Positions 23,557 to 29,430 of a stretch of DNA of 40,988 bases are shown here, piece after piece. The stretch is from a virus, in IMG/VR virus record IMGVR_UViG_3300036791_000666, positions 1 to 40,988 of that record; one strand, given 5' to 3'. Numbering within the stretch: position 1 is the first letter of the stretch; the number at the start of each line of letters is the position of its first letter. The notes under the pieces are model-generated. The model had not been told where the DNA came from and ran no database searches. It saw only the letters and a list, made by a program, of their open reading frames with translations. The position numbers were made by a program, and so were the translations under genes.

Positions 23557-23694
23557 TCAGCGCAGCGGGATACTCTGTAGTAGCCCGAGGATGATGACCA
23601 GGAGCACGGCCACCCAGAGCGGCGCGCGCCCCATCGCGGAGAGAATCGTGATGATGAACGCCGAGAGCAGCAGCAGGACAGCAATGGTCAACAT
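23557..23694 (-). CDS. Two-helix membrane peptide, 45 residues
   Basis: The peptide has two hydrophobic segments: LTIAVLLLLSAFIITILSAM and APLWVAVLLVIILGLLQSI, joined by a short basic turn. It overlaps the end of the nuclease gene by seven bases. Size and topology fit a small holin or other membrane accessory. Similar peptides of unknown role occur in other phages. No endolysin is encoded next to it. Confidence 0.6.
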   Translation of the reverse strand: MLTIAVLLLLSAFIITILSAMGRAPLWVAVLLVIILGLLQSIPLR

Positions 23695-23930
23695 AGGCCC
23701 AACACTTTCAGCGCATCGTCAGGCGTGATGACGTAGCGCAGTGGCCAGCCCCGGAGGATCAAATCCTTCTGTCGCTCCGTAGGCACGCCCGCCGGGGTCT
23801 TACAATCGAGCATGTAGAGTCGCCCGCGATGGAGCACCAACACATCGAAGGGATCGAGCAACACGTAGTCCGCCCCGACCTGTCGCAGCGTGCGCAGAAT
23901 CGCCTGCTCAGTGGCGTCGCGTTTCCTCAC
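23688..23930 (-). CDS. Small PD-(D/E)xK nuclease (VRR-NUC-like)
   Basis: This 80-residue protein shows the nuclease core: Glu8 in the first helix (DATEQAILRTL), Asp29 (DVLVLHRG), and Asp42-Cys-Lys44 (YMLDCKTPAG), followed by a helix with Gln. The spacing fits compact VRR-NUC or resolvase-like enzymes that cut branched DNA. It has an ATGA overlap with the upstream gene. The assigned fold is well supported; the substrate is not. Confidence 0.7.
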   Translation of the reverse strand: MRKRDATEQAILRTLRQVGADYVLLDPFDVLVLHRGRLYMLDCKTPAGVPTERQKDLILRGWPLRYVITPDDALKVLGLC

Positions 23931-24142
23931 CAGTCCTCAGCTTCCACCGTGACGCGTAGCGGCGTCTCGACCGTGCGGTCCGGGTTCCCAATCCACACGC
24001 GAACGATCGATTGATTCGTCCGCCGGATGAACACCCACACCGAGCCGTTCACCTGCTGGATGTCTACCTCTGCGACGTTGGTGACCGACAGCCCATCAAA
24101 CGGAACTTGTTCCTGCACTGCTGCGTTTTTGCTTTTCGCCAT
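23927..24142 (-). CDS. Hypothetical protein, 71 residues
   Basis: The ATG at 24142 (MAKSKNAAVQEQVPFDGLSV) has GAGAGG nine bases upstream; a second ATG at 24148 is too close to that site. The sequence is strand-rich (VNGSVWVFIRRTNQSIVRVW), resembling a small beta domain. It may act with the nuclease gene it overlaps (ATGA). Unknown family. Confidence 0.6.
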   Translation of the reverse strand: MAKSKNAAVQEQVPFDGLSVTNVAEVDIQQVNGSVWVFIRRTNQSIVRVWIGNPDRTVETPLRVTVEAEDW

Positions 24143-24326
24143 GTGCATGTGCCTCTCGTATCGCCTTGACGGCGTGTTCCCACGGACCGCCGCACACCGG
24201 CGTGTGTGCGCAGGTCTCGGCAATTTCCTGCTGCCACCGCGCGATCGCCTCTGCGCTCCAGTCCTTCGGTCCGGCGATCGGGGTCTCCAGGTAGTGCCCG
24301 CAGGTCGGGCAGTAGGTCAGCTGCAC
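24096..24326 (-). CDS. Zinc-ribbon protein, 76 residues
   Basis: It starts MQLTYCPTCGHYLETPIAGP. A CPTC pair is followed about 30 residues later by CAHTPVC, so one zinc site is likely. The rest is helical and Lys/His-rich. It begins two bases after the methyltransferase stop and runs 47 bases into the next gene. Role unknown. Confidence 0.55.
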   Translation of the reverse strand: MQLTYCPTCGHYLETPIAGPKDWSAEAIARWQQEIAETCAHTPVCGGPWEHAVKAIREAHAHGEKQKRSSAGTSSV

Positions 24327-24328
24327 GG

Positions 24329-24859
24329 CTAGAGCACTGCGTCAAAGAGTTTTCCTTGACGCTGAAATCGCTCCCACTCGCAACCGACCACGCCGGTTCC
24401 AGGATAAATATCCGTCAACGTGTCATTCACCTGAAGCCCCATCAGATTAAATAGCCACCAACAAAAGACCGGCGGCTTCGCGCCAGTTAGACCTTTTCTC
24501 AGTGTGATCTCCGCACTTACCCAATCGCGTACCGTCGGTTCTTCACGGCTACGGTTTTTACGCCCACCACGCCAGATGACAGGCTCCCAGGCATAAGCTG
24601 GATTGACATTTGGCTTGAACACTGCGAACGGCTTCACCCATGCCGACACGCGAACATCCTCTGGGCAATAGCGAAGAATTTGCTGAAGTGATACCGAGCT
24701 TGCGGAGAGCGCCCAGCCGTCTGGGAATTCAAGGTCCAGACGGGCAATGAGATTAGCATGCGTCTGCGGCCAGTCCCAACACTCAGCGCTCTCGCCGTGT
24801 TCGTGCTTGTAAAGCGAGCAGCAGCCGAGATAGGGCGGATCGGCATAGGCAATATCCAT
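24329..24859 (-). CDS. DNA N6-adenine methyltransferase (DPPY type)
   Basis: The 176-residue product carries the catalytic DPPY (residues 7-10, AYADPPYLGCC) at its N-terminus and the cofactor-binding motif near its C-terminus (TDIYPGTGVVGCEWERF). This permuted order is typical of short phage and beta-class adenine methylases. The start at 24859 follows the upstream stop by five bases; a GTG at 24862 is possible. No restriction gene is near, so it may protect phage DNA. Target sequence unknown. Confidence 0.75.
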   Translation of the reverse strand: MDIAYADPPYLGCCSLYKHEHGESAECWDWPQTHANLIARLDLEFPDGWALSASSVSLQQILRYCPEDVRVSAWVKPFAVFKPNVNPAYAWEPVIWRGGRKNRSREEPTVRDWVSAEITLRKGLTGAKPPVFCWWLFNLMGLQVNDTLTDIYPGTGVVGCEWERFQRQGKLFDAVL

Positions 24860-24864
24860 CACGC

Positions 24865-25149
24865 TTACGGCACGCGCCGCCACTTCAGATCGTTGGTCTC
24901 ATCACACCAGTTCTGCCGGTACAGGAAACAGCCGCCCGCCGGGTTCTCCCGCAGCCATGCGGTCTCGCGTTCCGCCGCGACGATGCCGAAGTAATCGGCA
25001 TCGACCACGCTCAGACCATCGGTGCCAGCCTCTGCCGCTGCGACGACTTCTTCCCAGGGGCGATCGGTGTACGCCGCCAGCTGCGCGCGCGGCACTTCCA
25101 CGAAACGCAGTAGCCGGAACGGCGGCGGTTTCTTTTTCGGCATCGTCAT
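24865..25149 (-). CDS. Hypothetical protein, 94 residues
   Basis: The ATG at 25149 (MTMPKKKPPPFRLLRF) overlaps the stop of the Trp/Arg-rich gene and follows GGAG by five bases. The protein has a basic N-terminus, a helical central part (WEEVVAAAEAGTDGL), and a C-terminal strand region with Cys (GGCFLYRQNWCDET). It lies just upstream of the methyltransferase. No family is recognised. Confidence 0.65.
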   Translation of the reverse strand: MTMPKKKPPPFRLLRFVEVPRAQLAAYTDRPWEEVVAAAEAGTDGLSVVDADYFGIVAAERETAWLRENPAGGCFLYRQNWCDETNDLKWRRVP

Positions 25150-25274
25150 GCGCGTCTCCAGACCTTTCTCCACCAGCGCCGCCACCACCGCTCAGGACGC
25201 GACGACGGGTCGAGCAACCAACGCAGGAGGTCAAGCCTCGCCGGTACTGATTTCCGCCGTCGCGTCCATCGCAC
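25146..25274 (-). CDS. Trp/Arg-rich basic peptide, 42 residues
   Basis: The GTG at 25274 directly follows the upstream stop (TGAGTG), and the stop overlaps the next ATG (ATGA), so coupled translation is likely. The peptide has thirteen Arg, two Lys and seven Trp, and its second half reads RPERWWRRWWRKVWRRA. Its composition is that of an amphipathic, membrane- or nucleic-acid-active peptide. No family is recognised. Confidence 0.5.
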   Translation of the reverse strand: MRWTRRRKSVPARLDLLRWLLDPSSRPERWWRRWWRKVWRRA

Positions 25275-25490
25275 TCACCCGAGCCCCAGCGTGGACGAGG
25301 TGTAGCTCTTCCCGCCCGGCTTGGCTGGCACGTACTGACTAGACGGGAACATGTCCGCGACGTGCTGCGCCGCACTGTTGAACTGCTGCCACGACTCCGG
25401 CAACGGAGCGCTGCGCACATCGCGTGCGCGCAGGACCTGCGTGACCGCTTCTGCGCGCTCTTGCTCCCCGGATCGCTGCACCGGGGTCAC
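25275..25490 (-). CDS. Hypothetical protein, 71 residues
   Basis: It starts with GTG in a GTGA overlap with the previous stop. The sequence (VTPVQRSGEQERAEAVTQVL when read literally) has a helical first half and a Pro/Ser/Tyr-rich second half (FPSSQYVPAKPGGKSYTSST). It is followed directly by the Trp/Arg-rich gene. Unknown function. Confidence 0.55.
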   Translation of the reverse strand: MTPVQRSGEQERAEAVTQVLRARDVRSAPLPESWQQFNSAAQHVADMFPSSQYVPAKPGGKSYTSSTLGLG

Positions 25491-25708
25491 ACAAAAGGGC
25501 GGACCAGGATCGTCATGCGCGAGCGATCGACTTCGATGGTGTGATCGTCGTCGCGCTGGTCGAGTACCGCGCTGACCGCTGCCGCCTGTTCATCACGCGC
25601 CACGACGGCACGCGGACCAAACACCAGCTTTTCGCTCGCGCCATCTTCCTTCTCATTTTTCGTCGGTAGTTCCAGAATCGCGACTTCGAAGAGAGGCATG
25701 GTTGTCAT
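25487..25708 (-). CDS. Conserved small phage protein, 73 residues
   Basis: The protein runs from MPLFEVAILELPTKNEKEDG through FGPRAVVARDEQAAAVSAVL to RMTILVRPFV. This layout is familiar from many phage early regions and looks like a small ferredoxin-like alpha/beta domain. The start may be ATG 25708 or an in-frame ATG at 25699. It overlaps the KGG gene by 56 bases. Function is unknown. Confidence 0.7.
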   Translation of the reverse strand: MTTMPLFEVAILELPTKNEKEDGASEKLVFGPRAVVARDEQAAAVSAVLDQRDDDHTIEVDRSRMTILVRPFV

Positions 25709-25889
25709 CCGCCTTTCGTTTTCGTGTGATGCCTGACGCCTTGCCGCCCAACTGCCCGGCCTTGCGCGCCGTGCGCGCGTTCCACTCGTACCCGTGTCCG
25801 GACTTGTGCGACGCCAATCCGCCCTGGCGCGAGATCTCCGCGAGCCGCTCCGGCGAGAGCGACGCGAAGCCCCGATCGTGAATACTCAT
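25653..25889 (-). CDS. KGG-repeat-type protein, 78 residues
   Basis: The ATG at 25889 (MSIHDRGFASLSPERLAEIS) overlaps the upstream stop (ATGA). The sequence carries the KGG pattern of general-stress proteins: RGFASLSPERL, then RQGGLASHKSG, then ARKAGQLGGKAS. A basic tail follows (ITRKRKAD). Bacterial homologues are stress-induced and of unknown mechanism; its role in a phage is unknown. Confidence 0.65.
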   Translation of the reverse strand: MSIHDRGFASLSPERLAEISRQGGLASHKSGHGYEWNARTARKAGQLGGKASGITRKRKADDNHASLRSRDSGTTDEK

Positions 25890-26257
25890 CGCGCAACCTC
25901 TGTCGCTAACATCCACACAATCCCCATCCGTCCGCTCTTCAACATGCGCCGCTGCCCGCTATCGACAATCAGGCCGACCTTGCACAGATCGCAGCGTCGC
26001 TTACGAGGCGAGGACTCCGCCGTGTGGCCAAAGGTGAGTTTGTAGATTCGCAGCAGTTCTTCGTCGGTGAGACCACGGCGCTTGTGCTCCAGGTGGATGC
26101 CGTAGACGCGTGCTTGCACCACCGTGACATCGAGGCTTTCCGCCGCTGCGTGCGAGGTCTCCGGGTCCGAGGTGCGCGCGTTTTCATGCGGTGTGTACGG
26201 CGCAAGTAATTCGTCCGCATCGTCCCCGTCATCCGGCGGCAGTAGGCTGTCTTGCAT
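25886..26257 (-). CDS. Winged-helix-like phage protein, 123 residues
   Basis: The ATG at 26257 (MQDSLLPPDDGDDADELLAP) is preferred because the longer frame upstream lies in the next gene. The core is familiar: SDPETSHAAAESLDV, then GLTDEELLRIYKLTFG, then RCDLCKVGLIVDSGQRRMLK. This is the shape of a winged helix with an added Cys pair, common in phages. It may bind DNA. It overlaps the KGG gene start by ATGA. Confidence 0.7.
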   Translation of the reverse strand: MQDSLLPPDDGDDADELLAPYTPHENARTSDPETSHAAAESLDVTVVQARVYGIHLEHKRRGLTDEELLRIYKLTFGHTAESSPRKRRCDLCKVGLIVDSGQRRMLKSGRMGIVWMLATEVAR

Positions 26258-26265
26258 GGCGACCC

Positions 26266-26622
26266 TCACGACAGCTGCGCGTCCCAGCCCGGCCCAAGCC
26301 ACTGCACACGCGCGGCCTTGAACAGCAAGTGCTCCGGCGCCAGCGCTTCGTACTGCTCGCGCAACGTGGAGAGGCTCTCGATAAATCGCTCGTTGAACAC
26401 CAATTCACGCTCCAGCGCCTCAAAGAGATCCCGGCCGACGATGATCCGATACGGCGGTGAATGGTGAGCCTGCACGAACGCCAGATACTGCCCACGCAGG
26501 TATTCGCAGGCGAGCCGTCGCCCTGGTCGCGTCGAGCTGAGCACCCAGCCGGGCGCGTGGAGCACCGCCGCCGTGCCCACGACCCCGCCTGCCAGCAGCT
26601 GGAGGAATCGGCGGCGCTTCAT
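26266..26622 (-). CDS. Protein with twin-arginine-type leader, 118 residues
   Basis: The ATG at 26622 gives MKRRRFLQLLAGGVVGTAAV, a classic twin-arginine pattern followed by a hydrophobic stretch and a short Pro/Gly part. The mature part is helical (CEYLRGQYLAFVQAH, then GRDLFEALERELVFNERFIE). It overlaps its upstream neighbour by ATGA. Its early-operon position makes an exported folded protein plausible. A virion protein with a coincidental leader is an alternative. Confidence 0.65.
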   Translation of the reverse strand: MKRRRFLQLLAGGVVGTAAVLHAPGWVLSSTRPGRRLACEYLRGQYLAFVQAHHSPPYRIIVGRDLFEALERELVFNERFIESLSTLREQYEALAPEHLLFKAARVQWLGPGWDAQLS

Positions 26623-26810
26623 GGTCGCACGCCCTGCGCTGCGAGAATGACGCGCGCGAACACCCTCAAGTTGAACGCCACCGTATCCTGCGTCGTCCAG
26701 AGGCGATCGTCTGCCGCCCACTGCTCGACGGCGCGTTCCTGCTCCGGGTTCAAGCGGATCGGTCCACGCTGCAGATCGAGTTCAGGCAGAGAATTGGTTT
26801 GTCTAAACAC
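26619..26810 (-). CDS. Hypothetical protein, 63 residues
   Basis: The GTG at 26810 follows GGGGGTGG by a few bases and overlaps the exonuclease stop. The protein (FRQTNSLPELDLQRGPIRLN) has a strand-like start, then helices (EQERAVEQWAADDRLW). It might be a ribbon-helix-helix-type DNA-binding protein. It lies between the exonuclease and the twin-arginine gene. Confidence 0.55.
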   Translation of the reverse strand: MFRQTNSLPELDLQRGPIRLNPEQERAVEQWAADDRLWTTQDTVAFNLRVFARVILAAQGVRP

Positions 26811-27471
26811 GTACCACCCCCACGCGCCGCGCCAGCGCCACGATCTTTTGCACATCAGTCTCGCAGTGCTTCATCACTTCCGGCCATGCGCCAATCGCCA
26901 CCAGCGCGGGCACCGCCGATCCCTTAATGTCCTCATCGAACGGCCCGAGGTGAAAGCGCCGCACGTAGAAATCCAAGGTGTGGAACTTTTCCGCGCCGTG
27001 AAAACTCAATTCGTCCATCAGGTCGATCACGCCCGGATGCCGGTACTTGTCAATCAGCACCGCCGGTGTTCTCACGTCGAGATAGAGCGATCGTCGCAGC
27101 AGCACGCGCAGGTCGTAGCCGAGAATGCCAAATCCCACCAGCGGCGCCTGGTCCGGTCCATCACCGACCAGTCGCCAAAAATCGGTGAGCAGCGTGCGCT
27201 CGTCCTCTTCATCCTTCGCCACCAGCACAATCTGCCGGTCCGTCGTCTGTAAGCCCAGGCAGACGATCCGCGCCAGATCCGGGTCGAGCGCCGCGCGCAG
27301 AATCAGCTCCTGAAACTTCTCATCGATGTAGACCTGGATCTTCTCCGGGTCCTTGTAGTTCGCCGGTGCCGCAGGCAGGTCGATGTACTGGCGCGCGTCA
27401 TCGATGCCGCACGTCTCGATATCAAAGACGATCGGCGGGCGGTACGTCGAGCCGAAGCCGCTGCTGCTCAT
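26803..27471 (-). CDS. DEDD-family 3'-5' exonuclease
   Basis: The protein has the exonuclease motifs: FDIET (residues 16-20), then a GFGILGYDLRVLLRR segment matching motif II, and near the end HCETDVQKIVALA for motif III. The arrangement fits DnaQ or family-B polymerase proofreading domains, here free-standing. Such an enzyme could trim recombination or replication ends. The start at 27471 (MSSSGFGSTYRPP) or 27498 is open; neither has a strong ribosome site. Confidence 0.75.
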   Translation of the reverse strand: MSSSGFGSTYRPPIVFDIETCGIDDARQYIDLPAAPANYKDPEKIQVYIDEKFQELILRAALDPDLARIVCLGLQTTDRQIVLVAKDEEDERTLLTDFWRLVGDGPDQAPLVGFGILGYDLRVLLRRSLYLDVRTPAVLIDKYRHPGVIDLMDELSFHGAEKFHTLDFYVRRFHLGPFDEDIKGSAVPALVAIGAWPEVMKHCETDVQKIVALARRVGVVRV

Positions 27472-27478
27472 CGTGGTT

Positions 27479-27910
27479 TCAGAACGGGATATCGTCATCG
27501 GTCAGCTCAGGTCCGCTGGCGAACTGATCCGCTACCGGCAGAAACGGCGCGGGCGGGGACGGCGGCGGCGGGGGAGCCTGACGCGCAGGCGAGGCGCCGC
27601 CTGTGGTATCCGGCGGGTCCACGCGGATTCCGTCCATGCGCTTGCCTTGGTACTCGACCTTGGCGACGTAGAGCGTAATCGCGCGTCCGCGCCAGTCGTT
27701 GGTCTCCGGCCCGTACAGCTCTTTGATCGAATTCGCATTCGTCACGTTCAAGACCAGCCCCTTGTCGGTGCCGCTGAAGTACAGGACCGGCTTTTTGTCG
27801 TCGCCGACCTCTTCCACCTTCACAGCAGCCATCGTGACAGTGACGCGCCGCCCGCGCAGATCGGGCGCCTTGATCCAGTTGGACGGGAACAGATCCGTGA
27901 TATTCGCCAT
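27479..27910 (-). CDS. OB-fold single-stranded-DNA-binding-like protein
   Basis: The ATG at 27910 follows GGAGGTGAAAAGCTG, a strong ribosome site, giving 143 residues. The core belongs to a common phage early family: MANITDLFPSNWIKAPDLRG, then PVLYFSGTDKGLVLNVTNAN, then DWRGRAITLYVAKVEYQGKR. A Pro-rich linker follows, then the acidic tip DDDIPF, identical to the tail by which bacterial SSB recruits replication and repair proteins. It probably coats single-stranded phage DNA. Confidence 0.72.
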   Translation of the reverse strand: MANITDLFPSNWIKAPDLRGRRVTVTMAAVKVEEVGDDKKPVLYFSGTDKGLVLNVTNANSIKELYGPETNDWRGRAITLYVAKVEYQGKRMDGIRVDPPDTTGGASPARQAPPPPPSPPAPFLPVADQFASGPELTDDDIPF

Positions 27911-28260
27911 CAGCTTTTCACCTCCGCTTTCATCAGCCACACGCGCAGGGCATCGACCGTATCGAACACCGGCAACCCGAGCTGATGCGCGCGCGCGACT
28001 TCATCACGCGCGCCGAGCGAGCGGTGCCAGTCGTCGGTGAGCACAACGCCATCACAGCGCGACATCAGCTCCACCGTTCCGTCCAACCAAAATTGCTCCG
28101 TCATCGTCCCGTGGAAAAACCGCGTGTTCGTGTGCGGACAGAGCGGCATCGCCCCGAGCTGCGCCACCTCGAAGGCGAGCGCTTCCGCGTGCCGCACGTG
28201 CTGCTCGACATCCCAAGGCGTCGCGCCGCGAAACGGCCCCGCGATGTAGATGACTGTCAT
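27910..28260 (-). CDS. Nucleoside 2-deoxyribosyltransferase-like protein
   Basis: It is 116 residues, beginning MTVIYIAGPFRGATPWDVEQ. It continues with AMPLCPHTNTRFFHGTMTEQ, then DGTVELMSRCDGVVLTDDWH and GARDEVARAHQLGLPVF. These are conserved positions of the deoxyribosyltransferase-like family (DUF4406 or DUF1937 type) that occurs in phages. It may act on nucleosides or NAD-like nucleotides. Its stop overlaps the SSB-like start. Confidence 0.7.
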   Translation of the reverse strand: MTVIYIAGPFRGATPWDVEQHVRHAEALAFEVAQLGAMPLCPHTNTRFFHGTMTEQFWLDGTVELMSRCDGVVLTDDWHRSLGARDEVARAHQLGLPVFDTVDALRVWLMKAEVKS

Positions 28261-28502
28261 GCGATGGGCAACTCATTGGCCGGTCCAGTCAGATTCTTGG
28301 CTGTGCCGCGCGGCCGATAGCCGACCGGACGTGACCAGACGCGCACCAGATCCGTCTTGAGGAACAGCCGACGCTTCCCGCGCTGCAAATGTGGAATGCG
28401 CCAGCGGTGCACCGCCTTCATGAAGCCCGCGAGCGTCTCGTAGCGCAGGAAGCGCTGCGCTTCGGCGCTGGTCAGATACGGGGACTCGCTGATCGGGTCC
28501 AT
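28257..28502 (-). CDS. Excisionase-like helix-turn-helix protein, 81 residues
   Basis: The ATG at 28502 follows GAGGGAACC, and the product begins MDPISESPYLTSAEAQRFLR. It has the MerR/excisionase winged-helix pattern: LTSAEAQRFLRYETLAGFMK, then WRIPHLQRGKRRLFLKTDLV. Such proteins bend DNA at attachment sites or regulate early genes. It overlaps the HTH gene by 31 bases. Its place beside the divergent integrase operon supports an excision role. Confidence 0.6.
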   Translation of the reverse strand: MDPISESPYLTSAEAQRFLRYETLAGFMKAVHRWRIPHLQRGKRRLFLKTDLVRVWSRPVGYRPRGTAKNLTGPANELPIA

Positions 28503-28777
28503 TGGTTCCCTCGTTTCCTCTTCTGTCGGCTGGGAATCTCCGAGACCGGGAACAGCTCGCCGATTGTGACGTTCATCAGTCCGGCATCGCACAGTGCCTG
28601 AAAGATGTGCATCGACTTTTCGTGACTCGGCTGGTGATTGCGCCCGTTCTCCAGGTCGCTGATCGTCGCCGTCGTACAGTCTGCGGCCTCCGCCAGCTGC
28701 TGCTGCGTCCACCCGACCGCACGCCGTGCTTTTCGTAGAGCTTCCCGTGGTGTTGCTGGTTTTGACAGGGTAGGCAT
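28472..28777 (-). CDS. XRE-family HTH regulator (Cro-like position)
   Basis: The 101-residue protein carries a lambda-type helix-turn-helix at residues 12-45: ALRKARRAVGWTQQQLAEAA, then CTTATISDLENGRNHQP. A short C-terminal helical part follows with a basic end. It is the first gene of the minus early operon and lies opposite the XRE/integrase operon. It is probably the lytic-side repressor. The start is ATG at 28777 with no strong ribosome site. Confidence 0.72.
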   Translation of the reverse strand: MPTLSKPATPREALRKARRAVGWTQQQLAEAADCTTATISDLENGRNHQPSHEKSMHIFQALCDAGLMNVTIGELFPVSEIPSRQKRKRGNQWTRSASPRI

Positions 28778-28838
28778 AAGTACTTTGTTCAGTAGCTTTT
28801 GTGCCAGCCTTCAGGCATAACACGCGGTTAGTCTGCCG

Positions 28839-28867
28839 ACTATGAACCCGCTGTAAACGGCCGTCAA
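28839..28867 (-). promoter_or_regulatory. Minus promoter of the early lytic operon
   Basis: TTGACG (28867-28862) and CATAGT (28844-28839) are separated by 17 bases, giving a leader of about 55 bases to the HTH gene. The inverted repeat at 28887-28903 lies about 20 bases upstream of the -35. Confidence 0.5.
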
Positions 28868-28886
28868 GGGTCGGAACTCTGATATA

Positions 28887-28903
28887 TCCGTACAACGTAC
28901 GGA
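28887..28903. promoter_or_regulatory. Inverted repeat, candidate operator
   Basis: TCCGTAC (28887-28893) and GTACGGA (28897-28903) form a perfect seven-base inverted repeat with a three-base spacer. Its half-sites match those of the operator at 17952, in opposite order. It lies between the two divergent promoters. Confidence 0.6.
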
Positions 28904-28956
28904 AAGCTCCTACCTATAAGGGTTTATGTCGAGCAAAAATATTTTCTCCAGAGACG

Positions 28957-28986
28957 TTGACACGGACATATCCCTACAGGTAGACT
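28957..28986 (+). promoter_or_regulatory. Sigma70-type promoter of the XRE/integrase operon
   Basis: TTGACA (28957-28962), 18 bases, then TAGACT (28981-28986). The expected start is near 28993, only three bases before the ATG at 28996, so the transcript should be leaderless or nearly so. Confidence 0.65.
28959..28978. promoter_or_regulatory. Operator overlapping the XRE promoter spacer
   Basis: GACACGGACATATCCCTACA aligns with the left operator at 17952-17971, and its right half with GG is identical (TATCCCTACAGG, 28969-28980). It overlaps the -35 and spacer, so binding should affect transcription of the regulator itself. Confidence 0.6.
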
Positions 28987-28995
28987 CAGCCCTTC

Positions 28996-29430
28996 ATGTA
29001 CACTCCGCCCCAGACATCGTTTTCCGCCGCTATGCGGCTGGCGCGCTACGAGCGCGGCCTGACGCAACGTCAACTGGCTGAACTCACGAAGATGGATAAG
29101 GAGACCATCAACCGCGTCGAAAACGGCGCGAATACCAGCACCGACACGCTGGCGAAAATTCGTGAAGCACTCCCCAACCTCATCATGAGCAGCGAACCGT
29201 ACGTCAACGGCTCATACGCCAAGAGCACACGCGTTTCGGGCCGAGAGAACATCGAGGTGATCGAACTGCGGCAGCGCATCAGCCATCTGGTGCTCGCCGT
29301 GATGTCTGTCAAACACCTGCGCCGTATCGAGACGCAGGTTCTGCACGCGCTGGTTACCCCCGACCGGCACGTTCGAAAACCCGTCACGCGGAAACGTCAG
29401 ACCGCGAAGAAACGGAAGGTCCGCCGCTAA
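28996..29430 (+). CDS. XRE-family HTH regulator, probable lysogeny repressor
   Basis: The 144-residue protein has a lambda-type helix-turn-helix at residues 13-47: MRLARYERGLTQRQLAELTK, then DKETINRVENGANTSTDTLA. A strand-poor central part and a very basic C-terminus follow (KRQTAKKRKVRR). It lacks the peptidase domain of LexA-type repressors. It is co-transcribed with the integrase (TAATG overlap), which fits a lysogeny-side repressor. The ATG is within a few bases of the predicted transcript start. Confidence 0.72.
   Translation: MYTPPQTSFSAAMRLARYERGLTQRQLAELTKMDKETINRVENGANTSTDTLAKIREALPNLIMSSEPYVNGSYAKSTRVSGRENIEVIELRQRISHLVLAVMSVKHLRRIETQVLHALVTPDRHVRKPVTRKRQTAKKRKVRR

Noticed and set aside
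24902-25420. A 172-codon minus frame overlapping the Trp/Arg-rich peptide region
   Set aside because: It cuts across several tightly coupled small genes in another frame and has Ser/Arg/Cys-rich, non-coding-like composition.
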